64,000 nt of DNA, from the NCBI GenBank assembly GCA_024336345.1, contig JANFOG010000001.1, positions 1,426,001 to 1,490,000 of the forward strand. Direction: 5' to 3'. Below the pieces are notes generated by a model. That model searched no databases, was not told the origin of the DNA, and saw only the letters and a list, made by a program, of their open reading frames with translations. Position 1 is the stretch's first letter. Each line of letters begins with the position of its first letter. The translations under genes and the position numbers were made by a program. Shown here in pieces: positions 1 through 10,900 of the stretch. Source of the stretch: Mariannaea sp. PMI_226. Taxonomy: Eukaryota; Ascomycota; Sordariomycetes; Hypocreales; Nectriaceae.

Positions 1-1129
1 AGAGCTGGGAACTCCCCGAACTCCAAGCCGTTCAGGGATTGTAACCGAGTCACATCACCAACTCAAGGTTGTTCAAAATTACATCCGCGGGAAGTACTCT
101 CATCCATAACTTTTTAGTTATTCCATGCTAATAAGTATCACCCGTCTTTTAAATTCACGCAAGTATTAGTCACTAGAGGCTCCTTATTCACACCACTCAC
201 ACACCACTACCTCCCGTGTGTGTGCACAAGCCAAGGACCCTTTGTCCTTGACCAGTACTCACGCATCTGCCGACAGAGATCTGCAACTGATGACCTTGGG
301 AACGTCATGTAAAGCCCCTGTTGCACAAGCGTGGGGGGTACCCAACCAACAACCATCAGTGCATGAGCTGCGACGACAGTGAATATCAATTGTCTGGAAC
401 GAATTGTGTCCATGGGCAGGTTGGCCGTTCGCGCCTCAAAGCGTCGTTTTCCAAGACCTGAAGAGGCCCTCAAAATCTCTCGCTCGCTAGGCTACAGTTT
501 CATTGCTGTGGAGCCCTTAAAATATTTCTACGCTTTTGTCCGTGGATGGGAGACATGATTAAACCCCATCTGTGGGTTTGGTAGACCAGCTCAGTCAGGC
601 CATTCCCATGCTTGAGTCGCATCATGGACACCACTGAGATGGGAGCAATTTACATAGGCTACTTTATCACTTTTGGTATCCGTCAGAATTCCTGAGAACT
701 TCATCTCGGACCGGTTTACTCCCCATAGTTCAAGACTTTTGGTGTGCTATAATGTGCCTAGAACATGTGTAGATATGACCTAGACCTCAGGTCGTGTTAC
801 GTCACGTGATACCATTCACTTTGTCATCTTCTTCAAGGTACCCACATTTTTCACCCAACAGCTGCCATTTCAGAACAGGTAGAATGGACCATAGAGTACG
901 TACCTCGCAGTGTGCGCTTCTCAGTATGACCTCCACTTGGACGCGTTCCCAGCAATTACAGAGAAGACGTGTCGCGTCCAGCACATGCAGCACATACATA
1001 CTGTATTATCAACCCGCCAAGCGGAGCAGACTTGCCCTATCTTGTCATCTCGGCCTTGACCCCTCTACGACGGTGTTGTGATCCAACCACTGCACTTGGA
1101 TAATCCAGCTTTACTTTGCCACCATCGAT
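1..1129. other. Left-edge intergenic region and CHL4 upstream sequence
   Basis: No gene is supported here. The open frames (for example minus strand 207-473, plus strand 794-1081) are short, lack recognisable motifs and overlap one another. The right-hand part is the promoter of the CHL4-like gene and holds two MCB-type cores, listed separately. Confidence 0.6.
941..977. promoter_or_regulatory. Paired MCB-like elements upstream of CHL4
   Basis: A perfect MCB core, ACGCGT, lies at 941-946, and a second core, TCGCGT (ACGCGA on the other strand), lies at 972-977, about 150-190 bp before the CHL4 start. In yeasts such cores bind MBF (Mbp1/Swi6 type) and drive G1/S transcription. The motif match is seen directly; binding is inferred. 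ACGCGT occurs roughly ten times in this window, so chance is a real alternative. Confidence 0.4.
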
Positions 1130-2656
1130 ATGGCACGCATATCAGTCCCAACCACATCCAGTTTGCCATCGTCACTCCGTGTTGACTCTACAAATCCAGC
1201 TGTTCAGAAGAACCTGAATCGCTTGTCTCGTGAGTCGCTTATCTCACTTGCTCTGGACTGGCTTGATGAAAGCAATCTTCCCAACTCCGTTCCCTTCCTC
1301 CAAGAGGATGGCGAGGATGATGAGGATACGGATGACATCTACCCGCCCTGCGAGTCAGTGGAAGAGCTTAAGCAACTCTACTTTGACATGCAAAAACAAA
1401 AGGGCTCGAAACGCGATGTAATTAGTCGCATCATTGAAGGCGACTGGCGGTACGGCCTTACACTATATCAGCTGGCAATGGCAGATTTAGCCTACTTTGA
1501 CCAGAATCCCACTTCTCAAAAATGGTCGGCGTACAAGATTCTACCTCTATCACCACCATCCAGAAATGAGGATGACGAAGAGATCCTCAAAGTGGATCGA
1601 AAAAGTCTGGCTATTCCTCGTTTCCATCCATCAACCTTTATTCAAAACCTCCAGAGTCAGGTGTTACCCGACGTGAAAGCTCATTATCATTTCCATCGAC
1701 CCGTCAATTTTCCTGTTCTACTTTTAAGAATCTTTGTCGTCGACTCTCCTTATGCCTCCAACCTATCTTTGACTGGCCGTGATGGTTCTGGCCCTGCCGC
1801 AAACTTTGATTCCTCTCGAACTGTCTATCTTGCATTTCCAGATGGCTCTCCATCTCTGTACATCACCAAGTCTCAAAGCACAGGCTCGGCTGCTGCAGGC
1901 GAGTCGAAGAGCCTGCAAAGTCTGATCGTGGATGGTGTTCCGAAAGCCCTGTCTCGTCCTAGGGAGCGATTTACCCTAAAAAATGCCAACCTTTCCAGTC
2001 GAAATTTGGACGCCATCTTAGAGAAGAAGGGTTCAGGGCGCACGAATGCTGCAGGAGGGGGCTGGAGCATCTACGCCAACGAGAAAATCAAGGAGTCACC
2101 CCTCAACACAGTACTACCCACTCCGCCACTGTCTAGAGAACCATCACTTACCAGCGATGGAAAGAAGAGAGTGACAGAAATGACTCTAGTACAGCGGGAA
2201 GCAAAACGATCAAGGAGCGCAGCTCAAGCACGGTTTGGTGACTCGGCGATTATCACAGATGGGAAGGGTGTGGAAAGGGTAGAAATTTTTCTGCGAGACC
2301 CCTTCCCTTCAACGAACCTACTTCCGGATGATGTCGACGACGAGGCTGAGAGTGACGAGCAAAGCAGCTCTGGAGATGTGGCAGCAAAACGTCGACGGAG
2401 CAAGGTCGAAGCAGTAATACAGGAGATGGATGGTTCTCCGGCCCCTGACGATCCACCAGAGGATCAGAGTAATTCAAAATCTTGGACACCTTCAGTCAAG
2501 ATAACTTTCCAGGGCGTACATGTTTGGGCGGGTATTAGACAGCTCGTAGAGGCTGGGATAGTCGACGGCGAACGAGTGCCAGGCTGGATGACAGGGGAAG
2601 ACGGCGTGACAGTGGGAGTGGTGAGGCATGGGCGAATAAGCGGTCACAGGGTCTGA
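1130..2656 (+). CDS. CHL4: Kinetochore protein CHL4 / CENP-N family
   Basis: Intronless, 508 residues. It is recognised as the fungal Chl4/Mis15 (CENP-N) family, a constitutive centromere-associated component that pairs with Iml3/CENP-L in the inner kinetochore and helps link CENP-A chromatin to the outer kinetochore. Family features seen are the N-terminal helical part with a stretch around residues 85-125 containing GDWRYGLTLYQLAMADLAYF, and the conserved C-terminus (about 457-508) with VHVWAGIRQLVEAG followed by PGWMTGEDGVTVGVVR. The middle (about 320-450) is acidic and low complexity with several basic KRSR-like clusters, possibly nuclear localisation signals. The start at 1130 directly precedes the conserved N-terminal helix. 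The gene converges on the TatD gene with only 121 bp between stop codons. MCB-like promoter cores suggest cell-cycle expression (inference). Confidence 0.88.
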   Translation: MARISVPTTSSLPSSLRVDSTNPAVQKNLNRLSRESLISLALDWLDESNLPNSVPFLQEDGEDDEDTDDIYPPCESVEELKQLYFDMQKQKGSKRDVISRIIEGDWRYGLTLYQLAMADLAYFDQNPTSQKWSAYKILPLSPPSRNEDDEEILKVDRKSLAIPRFHPSTFIQNLQSQVLPDVKAHYHFHRPVNFPVLLLRIFVVDSPYASNLSLTGRDGSGPAANFDSSRTVYLAFPDGSPSLYITKSQSTGSAAAGESKSLQSLIVDGVPKALSRPRERFTLKNANLSSRNLDAILEKKGSGRTNAAGGGWSIYANEKIKESPLNTVLPTPPLSREPSLTSDGKKRVTEMTLVQREAKRSRSAAQARFGDSAIITDGKGVERVEIFLRDPFPSTNLLPDDVDDEAESDEQSSSGDVAAKRRRSKVEAVIQEMDGSPAPDDPPEDQSNSKSWTPSVKITFQGVHVWAGIRQLVEAGIVDGERVPGWMTGEDGVTVGVVRHGRISGHRV

Positions 2657-2777
2657 CATGTCACACGAGGGGGCATTGAGATTTCGTATATCGGTCGCTG
2701 TTGTTGTGTTGTGCTTTTTTGCCCACGCTTCTCTATTGATACCCCTGTGGTGGGAGAACTCTCCCATCCCAAAATTT

Positions 2778-4171
2778 CTATTTATCTTCTACCCCAAAGA
2801 CGGCCACAGTGTTATGCCATGCTGCTTCGCACACTTCCTCGACACTAACGCCTTTGATGCCGGCCACGATCTTGGCAACACGCTCAATACTACATGGCTC
2901 ATTGCGGCCCTTGACCATGGCACCCTCCTCCCACTTCTCTTTCTTGACCGTCTTGAACCGCGTTGGGACTTCTGGGCCTTTCTTCTGAGGTTTCTTCGAC
3001 TTTTGTTGTTGTTTTTGTTGCTTTAGCGTTGGTTCACCAGCAACAGCATTGCCATTCTGCTGGGCCTCCGAACCTAGTGGCTCAGCAGCCTTCTTCTCGA
3101 TCAGATATTTCCAACCTTCGTGGCTAGGTCGAACCTCACACCAAGGTCCGTCCGTCTCAATCATAAGGCGGTCAAGGCTGACTTCCTTCACGACATTACA
3201 GTTATCTACCGTCTTGAAACTGCAGCCATTGAGACCAATGTATAGTCCAAGGTCCATCAGCTCATGCATCTCCTCAGCCGTACCCGTGAAGCTATGGACA
3301 ACACCACCCTTCTCTAATTTCTCGAGCTTCTCGCCAAAGGCTTCCTTGAGCAGTCGCACAAAGTCAGAGTGTGCAGCCCGCGAGTGCAAGAACAGAGGTA
3401 GTTGAGGTTTCAACGAAGCGGCCACCTTTAATTGAGCGGCAAAGGAGTGCAACTGAACTGTCTTGGAACAGTAGTGGAGACGGTCATAGTCGAGACCGAA
3501 CTCACCAAGAGCGACAAGGCCCTTGCTCCCCGAAGCTCGCTCTTCGGAGACCAAAGTAGTCAGGTCCGCGATGAGTTTCTCAGTCTTCACCGGATCGGGA
3601 GGATGCTCCTCCGAGACTGGGGCATCGGGATCAGGGTCACATGGAACCGTGTGTGCGGACTCATGCGATGGTCCCGAACTGCTGAAGACGGCGCTGGAAC
3701 AAGGATGGATACCGGCAGTTGCAAAAATAGTCCCCGCTGTAGTTCGGATTGTCAGTTACCGAGAGTCTGAAGCGGAAATACTACAATCAGGGTAGACATA
3801 CGATAGTCAGCAGCGAGCTTGAGAGCATCACGAGAGTTTCTCAGGTCGGAGCCAGTGACGATGAGCTTTGAGCAACCAACTTCGAGTGCTCTGTTGATCA
3901 CACCATCTAAGTCATCGGGATGAGCTTGTCTGCCGTGGTAACGTCCTCGAAAGATTGGATCCGCCAAGTTGATACCGATCTGATTACTAGGCAAGATTCA
4001 GTGTAAGCCAAAGTCTCCACATCAAATTATGTACCGAGCACTCGGGACTTTATACAGTCACGGGGAGGTATATACCCATAGGGCATGGAAACGTACATCA
4101 ACGTATTTGGGAATGTAGGTTGGGCTTGGAGCACTGGCGGGCGCAGTGCCCGTTGAAATGGATTGGGTCAT
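2778..4171 (-). CDS. TatD-family metal-dependent DNase
   Basis: Three exons on the minus strand: 4171-4097, 3979-3802 and 3736-2778, giving 403 residues. Both introns (118 and 65 bp) have GT..AG ends and restore the frame. TatD proteins are TIM-barrel metal-dependent nucleases of the amidohydrolase superfamily, with 3'-5' exonuclease and apoptotic DNA-degradation roles known in yeast. Motifs seen are DIGINLADPIFRG at the first metal site (created by joining exons 1 and 2), ATAGIHPCSS, GEFGLDYDR, LFLHSRA, HSFTGT and ETDGPWCEVRPSH. These are the ordered metal-ligand blocks of the eukaryotic TATDN1-like branch. A Lys/Gln-rich insert (KQQKQQQKSKKPQKK) interrupts the C-terminal part. In-frame upstream starts at 4249 and 4339 would add a basic, hydrophobic leader that could target mitochondria. 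I chose 4171 conservatively. Confidence 0.88.
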
Positions 4172-5122
4172 GGCAAATGGTCTGGAATGATAGAAAAAAG
4201 GAGAGTTGTGAAGAAAAGCTCGCAATAATAAAGGCCTTTTCGACAGCATGTGTCCGAGACTGTTTCGTATGAAAATGACTGTAGTATGACTGAATACAGC
4301 CCCAGCAGATGGTCCCTTTGAGTCACCAACAGGCAGCAAAATCCATCAGCGTCTGAAGAGTCCCACAGGTCGCAGACGGTGAGCTTTGGTTGGACACTGA
4401 CTGGGCCATTGCTCAACTACCCGTGTTCGTTGCCCAGGGCACAAACTTGCCAGGCTCCGCCTCAGTCTGATTAGTTGCAAAGACCTTGCAGTTCAATTAA
4501 TAATGTGCATAAGAAATCACGTGAACCCGCGCGCCAATCGAACAGGGGCACCCCGCCAGATCTGGCCCAGGAACCAGGGTGCCGCGACAACGCGATCTTC
4601 CAGCAGAGTCGATGAGAGCTGTGGCATCTACGAAAGCTGTGAGGGATTGCGAGGTGATTTTCATGAGTTTCTATGCTCTCAGTGGCGTATAAGAGGAAAT
4701 TGAAACCAAAAAGTCCCCAGCTTGAGCCAAAATCAGTGCATTAATAACAGGTAAGCTGTGGCTGCGGGGACGTTGCCTCAGGATATCGGGTGGGGGGGCT
4801 TTAATGGATTTTCCAGAGGCGTTTGTGCTGTTGTCGCGCTAACGGTTGGCGTCGCGTTCAGAAGACGCGCCTCCCATAAAATCTCCTCGACATCCATCCT
4901 CCACCTGCAAACCACCTCCTTTCCACAAACCACCGCGATCTGCCTTAATCTTTCATCCCTTGCCTTAAGCCGTCCATATCCCTTCTCAGGACGCCGCTCT
5001 GTCTTCCAGCTGCTCCTCTAAGCAGGGAAGAGAGCCTTGCATCAGTCTTTGAATTCGGTTCATCCCGTCCTTCCCTCCCGAACCTTCCCTCCCGAACCTT
5101 CCTCCCTTTCATTAGATTACCA
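4172..5122. promoter_or_regulatory. Divergent promoter between TatD and ribonucleotide reductase
   Basis: This is 951 bp between divergent starts. It holds the possible 5' extension of the TatD gene on the left (to 4339) and, on the right, a pyrimidine-rich leader (about 4870-5120) before the RNR1 start. MCB-like cores are listed separately. The plus-strand open frames at 4503-4703 and 4758-5021 have no recognisable motifs and lie in leader or promoter sequence. Confidence 0.6.
4590..4870. promoter_or_regulatory. MCB-like elements upstream of RNR1
   Basis: ACGCGA is at 4590-4595, TCGCGT (ACGCGA on the minus strand) at 4852-4857 and ACGCGC at 4865-4870. The last two are 13 bp apart and about 260 bp before the RNR1 start. 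Ribonucleotide reductase large-subunit genes are classic MBF targets in both budding and fission yeast, so this placement fits known biology. Binding here is inferred only. Confidence 0.5.
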
Positions 5123-7953
5123 TGTTCGTCAGAAAGCGAGGTATGAAGCTACTGGAACAAGATTCACTTTATCAATTTTACTAACTATCAATTCAGATGG
5201 ACGCCAAGAGCGTGTGCAGTTTGACAAGATCACTGCCCGTGTCTCCAGACTGTGTTATGGTCTTGACATGGACCATGTCGATCCGGTCGCCATCACCCAG
5301 AAGGTCATCTCTGGTGTCTATGGCGGTGTGACTACGGTCCAATTGGACGATTTGGTGAGTTTCATAAATTATATAGAGATGCTTCAAGATGCTAATGGCG
5401 ATTGGAATAGGCTGCTGAGACTGCTGCGTACATGACCGTCACCCACCCCGACTATGCCATCCTTGCGGCACGTATTGCCGTCTCCAACCTTCACAAGCAG
5501 ACCAAGAAGCAGTGGTCTGCTGTTGTTAGCGACCTCTACCACTATGTGAACCCCAAGAACGATCGAGCCTCGCCTATGATCTCCAAGGAGACATATGAGT
5601 GCGTCATGCGTCACAAAGAGGAGTTCGACTCGGCCATTGTCTACGACCGAGATTTCCAATATCAATACTTCGGCTTCAAGACTCTTGAGCGATCCTACCT
5701 TCTCAAGATTGACGGTAAGATCGTCGAGCGACCTCAGCACATGATTATGCGTGTTGCTGTCGGTATCTGGGGTGATGATATTGAGCGAGTCCTTGAAACG
5801 TACAACCTCATGTCCATGAAGTTCTTTACTCATGCTTCCCCCACACTCTTCAACGCCGGTACCCCTCAATGCCAGCTGTCTTCCTGCTTCCTAGTTGATA
5901 TGAAGGATGATAGCATTGAAGGTATCTATGATACCCTCAAGACCTGCGCCATGATCTCCAAGATGGCTGGTGGTATTGGCCTTAATGTCCACCGCATCCG
6001 TGCCACTGGTTCTTACATTGCTGGTACCAATGGTACCTCCAACGGTGTCATCCCCATGCTCCGTGTCTTCAACAACACCGCTCGTTACGTTGACCAAGGT
6101 GGCAACAAGCGACCCGGTGCTTTTGCTATCTACCTTGAGCCCTGGCACTCTGATGTCTTTGAGTTCCTTGATCTCCGCAAGAACCATGGAAAGGAGGAGG
6201 TCCGAGCTCGTGACCTCTTCTTGGCTCTGTGGATCCCTGACCTGTTCATGAAGCGTGTTGAGAAGAATGGTGATTGGACCCTTATGTGCCCCAACGAATG
6301 CCCTGGCCTTGCCGACTGCTACGGCGAGGAGTTCGAGGCTCTGTATGAGAAGTACGAGAAGGCTGGCAAGGGTCGTAAGACTATCAAGGCCCAGAAGCTG
6401 TGGTATGCCATTCTCGAGGCTCAGACCGAGACTGGTAACCCTTTCATGCTCTATAAGGATCACTGCAACCGCAAGAGCAACCAGAAGAACTTGGGTACCA
6501 TTCGCTCCTCCAACCTCTGCACCGAGATCATCGAGTACTCTGCTCCTGATGAGGTTGCCGTCTGCAATCTTGCCTCTTTGGCCCTGCCTTCCTTTGTGGA
6601 CTACAACGAGGGTCGCTACGATTTCCAGAAATTGCACGAGGTGACCCAAGTCGTCGTCCGCAACCTGAACAAGATCATTGATGTGAACCACTATCCTGTT
6701 ATCGAAGCCCGCAACAGCAACATGCGCCACCGACCCATTGGTGTCGGTGTTCAGGGTCTTGCCGATGCCTTCCTGGCTCTTCGCATGCCTTTCGAGTCCC
6801 CTGAGGCTCGTGAGTTGAATAAGCAGATCTTTGAGACCATCTACCATGCGGCTCTCACTGCCTCCGTGCAGCTGGCCAAGGAGGAGGGTCCCTATTCGAC
6901 ATTCAAGGGTTCCCCCGCCTCTGAGGGTATTCTCCAATTTGACATGTGGAACGTCAAGCCCTCTGACCTCTGGGATTGGGAGCCCCTACGTGAGCAAGTG
7001 AAGGAGCACGGTATCCGCAACAGTTTGCTCTTGGCCCCTATGCCCACTGCCAGTACCTCCCAGATTTTGGGTAACAACGAGTGCTTTGAGCCTTACACCT
7101 CCAACATCTACCAGCGCCGTGTCCTGGCTGGTGAGTTCCAGGTTGTCAACCCCTGGCTCCTCAAGGATCTGGTCGACATGGGTCTGTGGTCTGATGCCAT
7201 GAAGAACCGCATTATTGCTGAGGATGGTTCCATCCAGAACATCCCCAACATTCCTGCCGACATCAAGGCTCTGTACAAGACTGTGTGGGAGATTTCCCAG
7301 CGCCAGGTCGTCCAGATGGCCGCTGATCGTGGTGCTTTCATCGATCAATCCCAATCCCTGAACATTCACATGAAGGATCCTACTATGGGCAAGATCACCA
7401 GCATGCACTTCGCTGGCTGGAAGCTCGGTCTCAAGACTGGCATGTACTACCTGCGAACACAGGCTGCCGCTGCGCCCATCCAGTTTACTGTCGATCAGCA
7501 AGCCTTGAAGGTAGCCGACACGAACGTAGGCCAGCCCAGAACTCTGAAGAAGCGAACTGCTCCTCCCGGATCGAGCTACAGCATGTCGACTCAGGCTGCT
7601 GTCTCTCGTGGATCCATCGGTGGGGCATCGGGTAACTCAGTTAGCTCTAACGGCATGCCAACTCCCATCACAACCCCTCCTACCAAGGCTCTTGGCGAAG
7701 TCAAGGAGGGCGGAAGCCCCAAGAATCTCCCCATTGAGCCTTCCGAGAAGGTTGACGAGGAACTCGGTCAGAAGAAGAACCAGTCTGAGGATCAAGATGA
7801 GGACAGCGAGGAACGCGAGCGCGACATCTACTCCGACGCGGTCTTAGCTTGTAAGTAACGAACGAGCTCTCTTTTCTATCCTTGAACACATGCTAATTTA
7901 TTCTTGCAGGCTCTATTGAGAACCCCGAGTCCTGCATCATGTGCAGTGGTTAA
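5123..7953 (+). CDS. RNR1: Ribonucleoside-diphosphate reductase large subunit
   Basis: Exons 5123-5141, 5197-5354, 5411-7850 and 7910-7953 give 886 residues, close to yeast Rnr1 (888). It reduces ribonucleoside diphosphates to deoxyribonucleotides together with the radical-bearing small subunit. The N-terminal ATP-cone (about 1-90) begins [18 protein letters not shown]. The active site is intact and matches class Ia numbering: Cys218 in LSSCF, the NLCTE motif as Asn427/Cys429/Glu431, Cys444 in [10 protein letters not shown], and the radical-transfer tyrosine pair in GMYYLRT. Between the barrel and the tail lies a Ser/Pro/Glu-rich linker with TP dipeptides ([11 protein letters not shown]), possible phosphosites. 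The terminal 44-nt exon encodes the shuttle cysteines in ESCIMCSG (Cys881/Cys884). Introns are 55, 56 and 59 bp; CTAAC branch sites are visible in the first and a CTAAT in the last. Confidence 0.98.
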
Positions 7954-10900
7954 ATGACGCACATGATGTGTCTCTAGCCGAGGGATTGAAGAAGTATTAT
8001 GATACTGGATGAGATTGATACGACGACATGGGTCGCAATGCATGGTATGAAACAAGTTAAAGTAATGTGTATGGTCTTGATGTCGATGGTTTTTGTTTTC
8101 GTAAGCATATTGGGAGGCTGAGCATTGATTGCCCTCCCATAACCTTGCAATGGAGTCCTTTGTTACGATATTTTGGTTAGGAATAGTTTGGGTTTGTCCT
8201 CGATCTTAGACATAGTGATTAGTGACGCTTGAGCGTCTCTCAATAAGAAAGGCATATGGTTTTATTATTTTTGATCGCAGCCCCTATATCTATTGATGTA
8301 TTATATTGAAAACAGTGTACCCCTATGAAGGGCTGCCACTCGTGACATCTGCTGGCTTTGTTGTCTTGTTGTCTGAGACAGCTTATCATGGACATGGCAC
8401 TGCCCTTTGCGACACCATCTCAGCCATGACGTGGACGAAGAAGTAGTTGAGAGCAGCGGTGAGACAGGCAGAGAATAATTTGGGAATGGATAGATTGGTA
8501 ACTTATGGAGGTCTACGGTATTGGCAGGTTTGCAATGTCATGGTCACTCGTTGCGTGGCAGTATGGATGTACTTCTACAAGTCCAAAAGGAGGGGCAAGG
8601 TTGGCGGAGAGCTCAGATGTGAGACCCTTCCAGTTGAAAGTGGGAGGGAAGATCCGGGCCGAGCTAACGCACTATCTCTGCTCGATTATCCTGCCCACCC
8701 CTCACCGTCAGCACCGGATCGTACATGGAATCAACTTGAGCAATGTCTAGCATGTACTTACTCAACTCCTTCTCGCTTGAAATTGTGCTACTTAGTATGT
8801 ATGCAGGTAGATTAATTGGGAGGCTCTTTTAAAAAAAAATTCCTCTTTTTAGCGGACAGAAAAACGCGTCAGGATTGACGTAACTTACTTATTAGGCGGT
8901 GTCACTCCCAAGAGGAGTGGATATGGGTGATGAAATCGTTATGGCGTGAGACGAAGCGACGCCCAGGTGAGACATGAAATTCTGTACAGATGTAAAGGAG
9001 CCAAGTCGCAGGTAGGTTGCCGAGAAGCGGTACGATGACTCCGGAGATTGCCTGCATACGGTGTAGGGAGGCTTGAAGAGAAGAGGTTGCACAAGGATGC
9101 GTGCAAAATAAGGGAGAGCCGCAGTTTGTGGCTAGTGCTACGCAAATATTTGCCGCTTTCTGTCTCATTGTCTATGGCAAGCATCTGGCCCCGTCATGGA
9201 GTTTGCGTCTTCGTGGCGACTAAGGTATGAAGCTACATGGCAATGTCTTTATTTCAGGTTGAGAGGCAGCCAGAACTAGTCATTAGTTACTACGATATCC
9301 AGGCAGTGTAGGCTATTCGGGACAAAAAAAAAAAAGGAATAGTACTAAAATAGTTCATACCTGGCTAGTACTGGCAGACACAATTCATATAAAAGTCAAT
9401 TGAAACAGGTAGCTGAAGTGTATGTGACGAGATGGGACTGCTTATCAACGTGGTAGCTTGAGCTTCATGTAATTGGCTCACTGACCTGCCGTCTGGATCA
9501 ACATTGAGGCGTTTGGTACATGCACTCTTCAGTCCAATTCATCATGGTGGGTTGGTATTGTGCAGGCATACTAGGCCACCAATGTAGGTTATGAGGGAAT
9601 GATAGTAAGGCACAGCTATTCTGGATCCGGATGTGGTCAGTAGAGGTAATGGGAGGATGGCACACGAGGGCGGGCTGCTCATACCGAAGCATTCTGACTT
9701 GATCATGATGAAAGAGCCTGTCAGGGTCAACAATAACTTGTACTTGTTGATGGATTGAGTATGGGCGATCCATGACATCAGTCAGCTTAGCTGGTCAGTA
9801 TCATGGCCTTGCTGCCCGTCAGTGGCTCCAATAGCTCCTACGCCATAGCAGAGCCACTCAACGCCAGCTGGACAGGGGTCCTACCATCAATGCGTTCGGG
9901 CAGGATCAGTCTAGAAGTGTGTGTGGAGCAAGCGGGAAGTTCAGCAACCTCAAAAGCAGGCAGGCTAATGAATAGGTGGAGAAGAGGAATGGTAGTATTC
10001 AAAGATTTATTGAAGGCCTGTTTGAAATGGATGAATGAAAGCCCTACTTATCCGTATACCGGCGTACATACATGAGGTATGTATGAATTATGAGGGGTAC
10101 TCAGAAATTAATCAATTACACGTAAGAGAGAACGAAAGAAGAGAAGAAAATATCAGATGCTAAGGTGCACCCAGATGTGGTTGCCAGGGTTGCCAGGAAA
10201 CAAGAAGTTGGGGGATCAATTCTAAACGTACCTCTAGGTAGGAAAGGACACACGACATACTGTGTAGAGGAGGAAAGAGAGAATCATGAATTGTCCAGGT
10301 TTGCCTGCCAAACAATTCCATGCCTGGGCCACAAGGGAAGGGGCAAGGCTCCATCGGCCAATCACACGGCACAGCGCTGCATAGGTAGCTCGTTGTCAAG
10401 AAACACATGACTTCATTCCTTCATTATCAAGAGCTTGCGATTGCCAAGTCTAGTCTTTATACAAATTAGGTACAGTAAGGTACTCATAAGCTATGTTTGG
10501 GTCGATATTTTTCTTTCTCTGCACTGTTCCTACTTGACCAGACACCTAAATTGACAAGCGCTAGTACAGCGATTTTTTTTAAAACAAAAAAAAAAGAAAC
10601 AAAAAGAAGACAACCCAATTATCTCGATCCGGGATGTCTAGCGGGTGATTCTAACTGACTAGTCTGTAACTATGAAATAGAGGTGATGTCTAACAAGGAA
10701 TACGCCCTTGTCAACATTGTGCGCTCGTCATAGCCGTTTCACGTGTTCCTGCTTCCCAAGGTAGTTTTCGTCTGGAAAGGAATTCTCCAGGACTATCCCA
10801 TGTGGAACAGACCGACCGCTTTTCTCAATGGATTTTGTCGACCCTCCAAACTCTGCATTATTAGCAGCCACCTATCAGATATCAAACCATCTGAAAAAAG

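Noticed and set aside
5891..6937. 348-codon frame on the minus strand
   Set aside because: It lies entirely within the RNR1 coding exon and is a shadow of its codon bias; RNR1 is certain from active-site motifs.
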